Assembly: GCA_001599935.1 (NCBI GenBank)
Contig: BCIJ01000005.1
Location: 186,001 to 250,000 of the forward strand
DNA from: Holtermannia corniformis
Taxonomy: Eukaryota > Basidiomycota > Tremellomycetes > Holtermanniales
Direction: 5' to 3'
DNA length: 64,000 nucleotides
This document shows, one piece after another, positions 59,417-64,000 of this stretch; position 1 is the first letter of the stretch; the number at the start of each line of letters is the position of its first letter. The translations under genes were made by a program, and so were the position numbers. Under the pieces are notes generated by a model that worked only from the letters and a program-made list of their open reading frames with translations, did no database searches and was not told the origin of the DNA.

Positions 59417-62116
59417 ATGGTCGCCATTGCAGCTCTACAAGCCGAGCACCACGAAAGCGGGTTTGCCATCGGTCATACAAAGCCACGTCTGTCATGGCGC
59501 TTTGCAGAGACCGACGTCCGTGACTGGACTCAGACGGGATACGAGCTCGTCATCGAGAGGGATGGCAAGACTGAGAAATATGTGGAGGCCTCGAGCCAAT
59601 CCCTACTTGTCCCATGGCCCTCCTCGGTTCTCACCTCTCGAGAGATCGTGCCCGTCAAAGTCCGAGCTCAAGGAGCGGCCGGAGATTGGACGCCGTGGGC
59701 TTCACTCACACTCGAAGCCGCGTTGCTCGACCCCAGTCTGTGGCAAGCGCATATGATTTCCCCGCCGCGCCAAGCACCCGTCGAGGGCGATATCAAGCGG
59801 CCGTGGCGCGTTCGCAAGATATTCGAGGTTACGAGCAACGAGCGCGCACGGCTCTACGCGACGGCACACGGCGTGTACGAGGTCGAGATCAACGGCAAAC
59901 GCGTCGGCGACCACATCCTCGCACCCGGCTGGACGTCGTACAAGCACCACCTGCAGTATCAGACATACGACGTGACAGACCTGCTCGTGCCAGGCAAGAA
60001 TGTCATCGGTGCATACGTCGGAGAAGGCTGGTACGCGACCCGACTTGGCCGGCCCGGCGCCCGTAACACTTACGGCGATCGGCTCGGCTTTCTCGGCCAA
60101 CTCGAGGTCGGCGGCACTGTCGCCGTCAACACGGATGCCGACTGGGAGTACATTCTCGAGGGTCCAGTACTCAACTCGGAGTTTTACGATGGCGAAACGG
60201 TCGACACCCGGCTTGATGATGCTCATTGGTCGACTGACGCTCAAGCCGATGGCAAGGTCGAGGTCTTGCCGTTCCCGACGGCCACGCTTGTTTCGCCAGA
60301 CGCACCACCTGTGCGGGCTATCCAAGAGATCAAACCAATTGAGATCATCACCACTCCAAGCGGCAAGACTGTGCTGGACTTTGGACAGAATCTCGTCGGC
60401 TGGTTGCGCATCGAGCGCGATGTAGCTGGCAGCGGTGAATTGTTGCTCCGTCACGCCGAGGTGCTCGAACACGGTGAACTCGGCGTCAGGCCGCTTCGTA
60501 CGGCCAAGGCGCAGGACTCCCTGATCTTGGGTGGCAAGACCAAAGGATGGCAGCCGCGCTTCACGTTCCACGGCTTCAGGTGCGTTGATTGCTGCCCAGG
60601 CATGCCTGAAAGCTCACTATCCCAAGATACGCCGAGGTCAGCGGTCTGGACACAGTCTCCTTGTCCGACTTGACCGCGATCGTGATTGCAAGCGACTTGA
60701 GACGGACCGGCACGTTTCAATGTTCGCACTCGATGCTCAACAAGCTCCACGAGAATACCGTCTGGTCGCAGCTCGGCAACTTCATTTCGATCCCAACCGA
60801 CTGTCCGCAGCGCGATGAGCGTCTGGGCTGGACGGGCGACATCCAAGTCTTTGCGCCGACGGCAAATTACCTGTTCGACACCTCGGCCTTCCTCTCGAGC
60901 TGGTTGAAGGACGTTGCTGTAGAGCAGGCGGATTGGGGAGGGGTGCCGCCCGAGATTGTCCCGTACGTCAAGATGCGCCACCCGAAGCCAAGACCATTCG
61001 CGCTCTGGGGTGACGTGACCGCCATCACTCCGAATGATCTGTATACCACGTTCGGAGACCAGGCGATCCTCGAAAAGCAATTCGCGAGCATGGTCTCGTG
61101 GCTTGACGAGGGTGTTGTACGTGGCAAGAACGGATTGTGGGACCAAGCGTGTGCACAGTATGGCGATTGGCTCGATCCGCGAGCGCCTCCACAATTCCCC
61201 TCGCACGGGCAAACGGATACGCACCTCGCGGCCAATGCCTACCTCGTATATGTGACCGGCTTGGTCGGTCGTATCGCCAGAACGATCGGGCGAAAGAGCG
61301 AAGCGGAGCGCTACGAGGCCGACCATGAGAAGCTTCGCAAGCTCTTTCAAGAAGAGTACGTGACGCCCAACGGCCGCCTCATGAGCGATACGCAGACGGC
61401 GTTGGCGCTAGCGCTCAAGTACGACCTGCTTGACGACAAGCAGAAGGCGCATGCGATCGAGCGTCTCGAGTGGTTGATCCGTTGGGACGCATTCAAGATT
61501 TCGACAGGCTTTGCTGGAACACCAATCATCCTGCACACGCTGGCCGAGGTTGGACTGTTGCACCTGGCGTACCGGATGCTGCAAGAACGCGATAACCCAA
61601 GTTGGCTGTATCCAATTGGCATGGGTGCCACGACCATCGTAGGTCGATCGTCGTAGCTATGCTGTTGCTAACGATCACCAGTGGGAACGCTGGGATAGCA
61701 TGTTGCCGGACGGTACGATCAACCCGGGTCAGATGACTTCGTTCAACCACTACGCCCTCGGCTCGGTGTCGTCCTTCTTGCATTCGACTGTCGGAGGACT
61801 TTCAGCCTTGACACCGGGGTGGAAGAGGGCGCTTGTGCGACCGCAACCGGGTGGTACGATCACGTCGGCACAGACGTCCTTTGACTCGCCTTATGGCCGG
61901 TTCGCCGTTGACTGGGCGATTTCGGACGGCAAACTAATCGTCAACGTCCTCGTTCCACCCAACGCAGAGGCCCAGGTGGTCCTGCCCGGCGTGGAAGCAG
62001 TCATCGGCAGTGGTTGCACAGAGTACAGTGTCGCATGGGTTCCCGATGCACGGTGGCCGCCCAGTGCTCTTCCGGGACCTCAGGCGATCCAGAAACCGGA
62101 TGTGTTTGTACCTTGA
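59417..62116 (+). CDS. Alpha-L-rhamnosidase, glycoside hydrolase family 78
   Basis: Releases terminal alpha-L-rhamnose from plant glycosides and pectin side chains. Exons 59417-60579, 60627-61638, 61682-62116 close in frame to 869 aa. N-terminal beta-domains: EHHESGFAIGHTKPRLSWRF, ARLYATAHGVYEVEINGKRV, APGWTSYKHHLQYQTYDVTD, GEGWYATRLG and VLDFGQNLVGWLRI. The catalytic (alpha/alpha)6 barrel contains PTDCPQRDERLGWTGDIQVF near residues 445-465, holding the conserved Asp/Glu/Arg, and MGATTI joined across intron 2 to WERWDSM (Glu near 727), the usual base position. No signal peptide is seen at the chosen ATG, so an intracellular enzyme acting on imported rhamnosides is likely, which fits the adjacent transporter. 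Family assignment is secure; substrate is not defined. Confidence 0.92.
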
Positions 62117-62822
62117 GAGCTCGGCTGAAATCATGCAATCATAGCAGGCGAACGCTTGTACATGGCTGAGTACAGTAAAACACTAGACTACGTGTCAATG
62201 TAATTTAAGCGGCTTGAACCGGCATGCCTATGACCACGTCGCGGAAGAGCCTATCCACCCCCTTTCTGGTTACACACTGGCCTATCTCGCGTCCGCGTAG
62301 GAAGCATGTCTGGTTTGTCGCTCGTCCAGCTTTACTGCTCGTTGCGCTTTGATTGATTCATCGGGTACGGTTCCTAGTGGCCGAACTGAGATGGACATTA
62401 TTCTCTTGGACATGATTGAGCAACAAGCACGGCTTACGACGGTCAAGTCTGACAATGATGGCGCCGTCACTGGCAATGGTTGGACAAAGCACAGTCCTTC
62501 CCAAACGCTGGACGCACTTGGACCGACTGCCCAGGCTGTATAGATTCGGATTTGTCATTCCGCTGGCAGTCCGAGTGACATTCATGCACAAAGTCATAAT
62601 TTCAAGCACGATCAAGAGTCAGTGCGCGCACAGACGGTGGCCACGTGAAACCGCGATTCGCAGTGTCGAGGTGTTCTTGACTTTGCATCGGGTGTGGACC
62701 CCGTAGACACGATCACCCACAGTACTAGACTGGTCAAAGTATACGTGCAACAGGATCACAAGTACCTTGTTGGCATTCGGCGGTCAGACGACGAGTCTGT
62801 GCGCCGGGACGGTCGGTGAGGG
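62117..62822. other. Intergenic region, nothing recognised
   Basis: Between the rhamnosidase stop and COG5. A CACGTG lies near 62643. No ORF with family features or RNA gene was seen. Confidence 0.35.
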
Positions 62823-64000
62823 ATGTCAGATGGCTACATAGGTATGGTACTGAACTTGACGAGCGACAACGCTGAGCTGTGCATAGATCACAAGCCATTC
62901 CTGTCAGACAACTTCAATGTGCACGATTACGCGAACGCTACGCTAGCTGGCCAGTCGTATCAGCCCGATGCGGTCAAGAGTCTCGAGAAGCAGGACGGCG
63001 GCGCGTCAGAGACGTTGGGCGATACTGGAGCTGCTTTGGCCCAGCTGAACCACGGAATTGTATGTTGGTGCGGTACGCGGCTGCGGACAAGCTCATGGAT
63101 ACTACAGGAGGACGCTACTCGCCAACTACGACGAGAGGTGAGCTCTACCGATGATCATTTGCCGTTGATGATCTGAGCCGACTTTGTAGATCACGCAAAA
63201 CCACCCTCTTCTACTCGCCCACCTCACTCAATCCACTTCCCTCTCTTCCTCCCTCTCTCTTGTCCGTGCGTCATTGACCGACCTTCAAACATCCATCTCC
63301 AGATTGCACACCAAAGTCCACACTCCCCATTCGCAGCTCGCCCTCTTGGTCCGGAGACTGTCTTTGCTCAGTGAAGCGAGTGATCTCGCGCGGCGAGCGA
63401 GCAGGTTCGTGCTATTGGCTCGGCGGCTCGAGGGACAGATGAAGGAGGTCGAGAAGGGTCAGGGCGAAAAGGTCACGGGTGACGGGGATCGTGAGAGGGA
63501 GATGGCAAAGGCAGCCCTGTCTGTCGCGGAACTAGGTGAACTCGGTAAACCGCTCATGTTCGCGACTGAGCAAGTGTAGACGAACTCCTCGCGCAGCCGA
63601 CAGCATCATCCAAAGATACACCGCCATTGCCTTTGCAGTCTCTCCACTTTGTCGTTGCGTACGAGCCGTTCGTACGCAAGGCGCGTGAGACGATTGTACA
63701 CGAAATGGAGGCCATGGTCGTCAACGGCTTGCAAGTGCTTGTGCGTAAAGTCGCGGTCGCTCGCGAGCTCGGCTGATATCTGTAGAACCAACCACTGCTC
63801 TCAACGTCCCTTCAAACCGCATACAACCTCCGTCTCCTCCCGCAGCTCGTCGAGAGTCTCCTCACAGATCTCAACGAAGCTGTCGACGAGCGCATCAAGC
63901 GAGCACTCGACTCGGCTGCTATCGGCCGCGAAGTTGCAGGCAAAGGTGTGCAAAGTGCTGACCGGAAGCGGCTGCTGACACCGCTCAGACTCGGCGTCTG
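62823..64000 (+). CDS. COG5: Conserved oligomeric Golgi complex subunit 5, 3' end outside the window
   Basis: Lobe-B subunit of the COG tether for retrograde vesicles at the Golgi. Exons 62823-62841, 62887-63059, 63108-63137, 63190-63544, 63580-63740, 63786-63945 and 63989 onward, cut by the window edge. It reads MSDGYIDHKPFLSDNFNVHD, then a helical series LRREITQNHPLLLAHL, SLTDLQTSISRLHTKVHTPH, LSLLSEASDLARRASRFVLL, ARRLEGQMKE and KAALSVAELGELDELL, with the order and spacing of the Cog5 N-terminal coiled coil. Splicing the first 45-nt intron is preferred because it restores YIDHKPFLSDNF, the conserved start. The intron at 63545-63579 is only 35 nt. Confidence 0.85.

Overview
The window is nuclear DNA of a compact, intron-rich fungus, most likely a basidiomycete. 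Nearly every gene is broken by introns of about 45-50 nt (GT...AG, with a CTGAC/CTAAC-like branch site just before the acceptor), genes sit 30-500 bp apart on both strands, and coding DNA is moderately GC-rich. A Mig1/CreA repressor with basidiomycete-like flanks and a DUF6699 protein (a family I know mainly from basidiomycetes) point the same way. A Pucciniomycotina lineage such as Mixia is my best guess, but that is inference. Exon joins were worked out by hand from reading frame, splice signals and family conservation; most multi-exon models close in frame, and exceptions are stated.

Layout. 1-22 kb: housekeeping and regulation: proteasome alpha2 (partial), an NFX1/Fap1 zinc-finger protein, a DUF6699 protein with tiny exons, a Mig1/CreA glucose repressor, an alpha/beta hydrolase, the ribosome-biogenesis factor Rrp12, a tail-anchored protein, uroporphyrinogen-III synthase and the GINS subunit Psf3. 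22-30 kb: a secreted acidic Ser/Ala-rich protein, an unnamed cysteine-motif protein and a CASTOR/GATS-type ACT-domain protein. 30-34 kb: an accessory island with no conserved gene. It holds four small, intact, paralogous-looking helical proteins, a fifth truncated copy and a perfect 75-bp inverted repeat. 34-54 kb: a protein with a PP1-docking-like motif, a SET methyltransferase, TRAPP subunit Trs31, a fumarate reductase fused to cytochrome b5, an EF-hand-like protein, an Stb6-like protein, a SNF2-RING helicase and a TLC-domain membrane protein. 54-62 kb: a sugar-utilisation locus with a decayed transporter, mitochondrial ribosomal protein bL33, an intact MFS sugar transporter and a divergent GH78 alpha-L-rhamnosidase. 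The window ends inside Cog5.

How the genes fit together. The transporter and rhamnosidase share a 546-bp promoter containing an inverted repeat and plausibly act together in uptake and hydrolysis of rhamnosides. The CreA-like repressor in the same window is the kind of regulator that would silence such a locus on glucose, and its own upstream region carries CreA-type motifs. The rest is mostly unrelated housekeeping genes packed as divergent or convergent pairs. The best candidate for something undescribed is the 30-34 kb small-protein family; the very short exons are the second.
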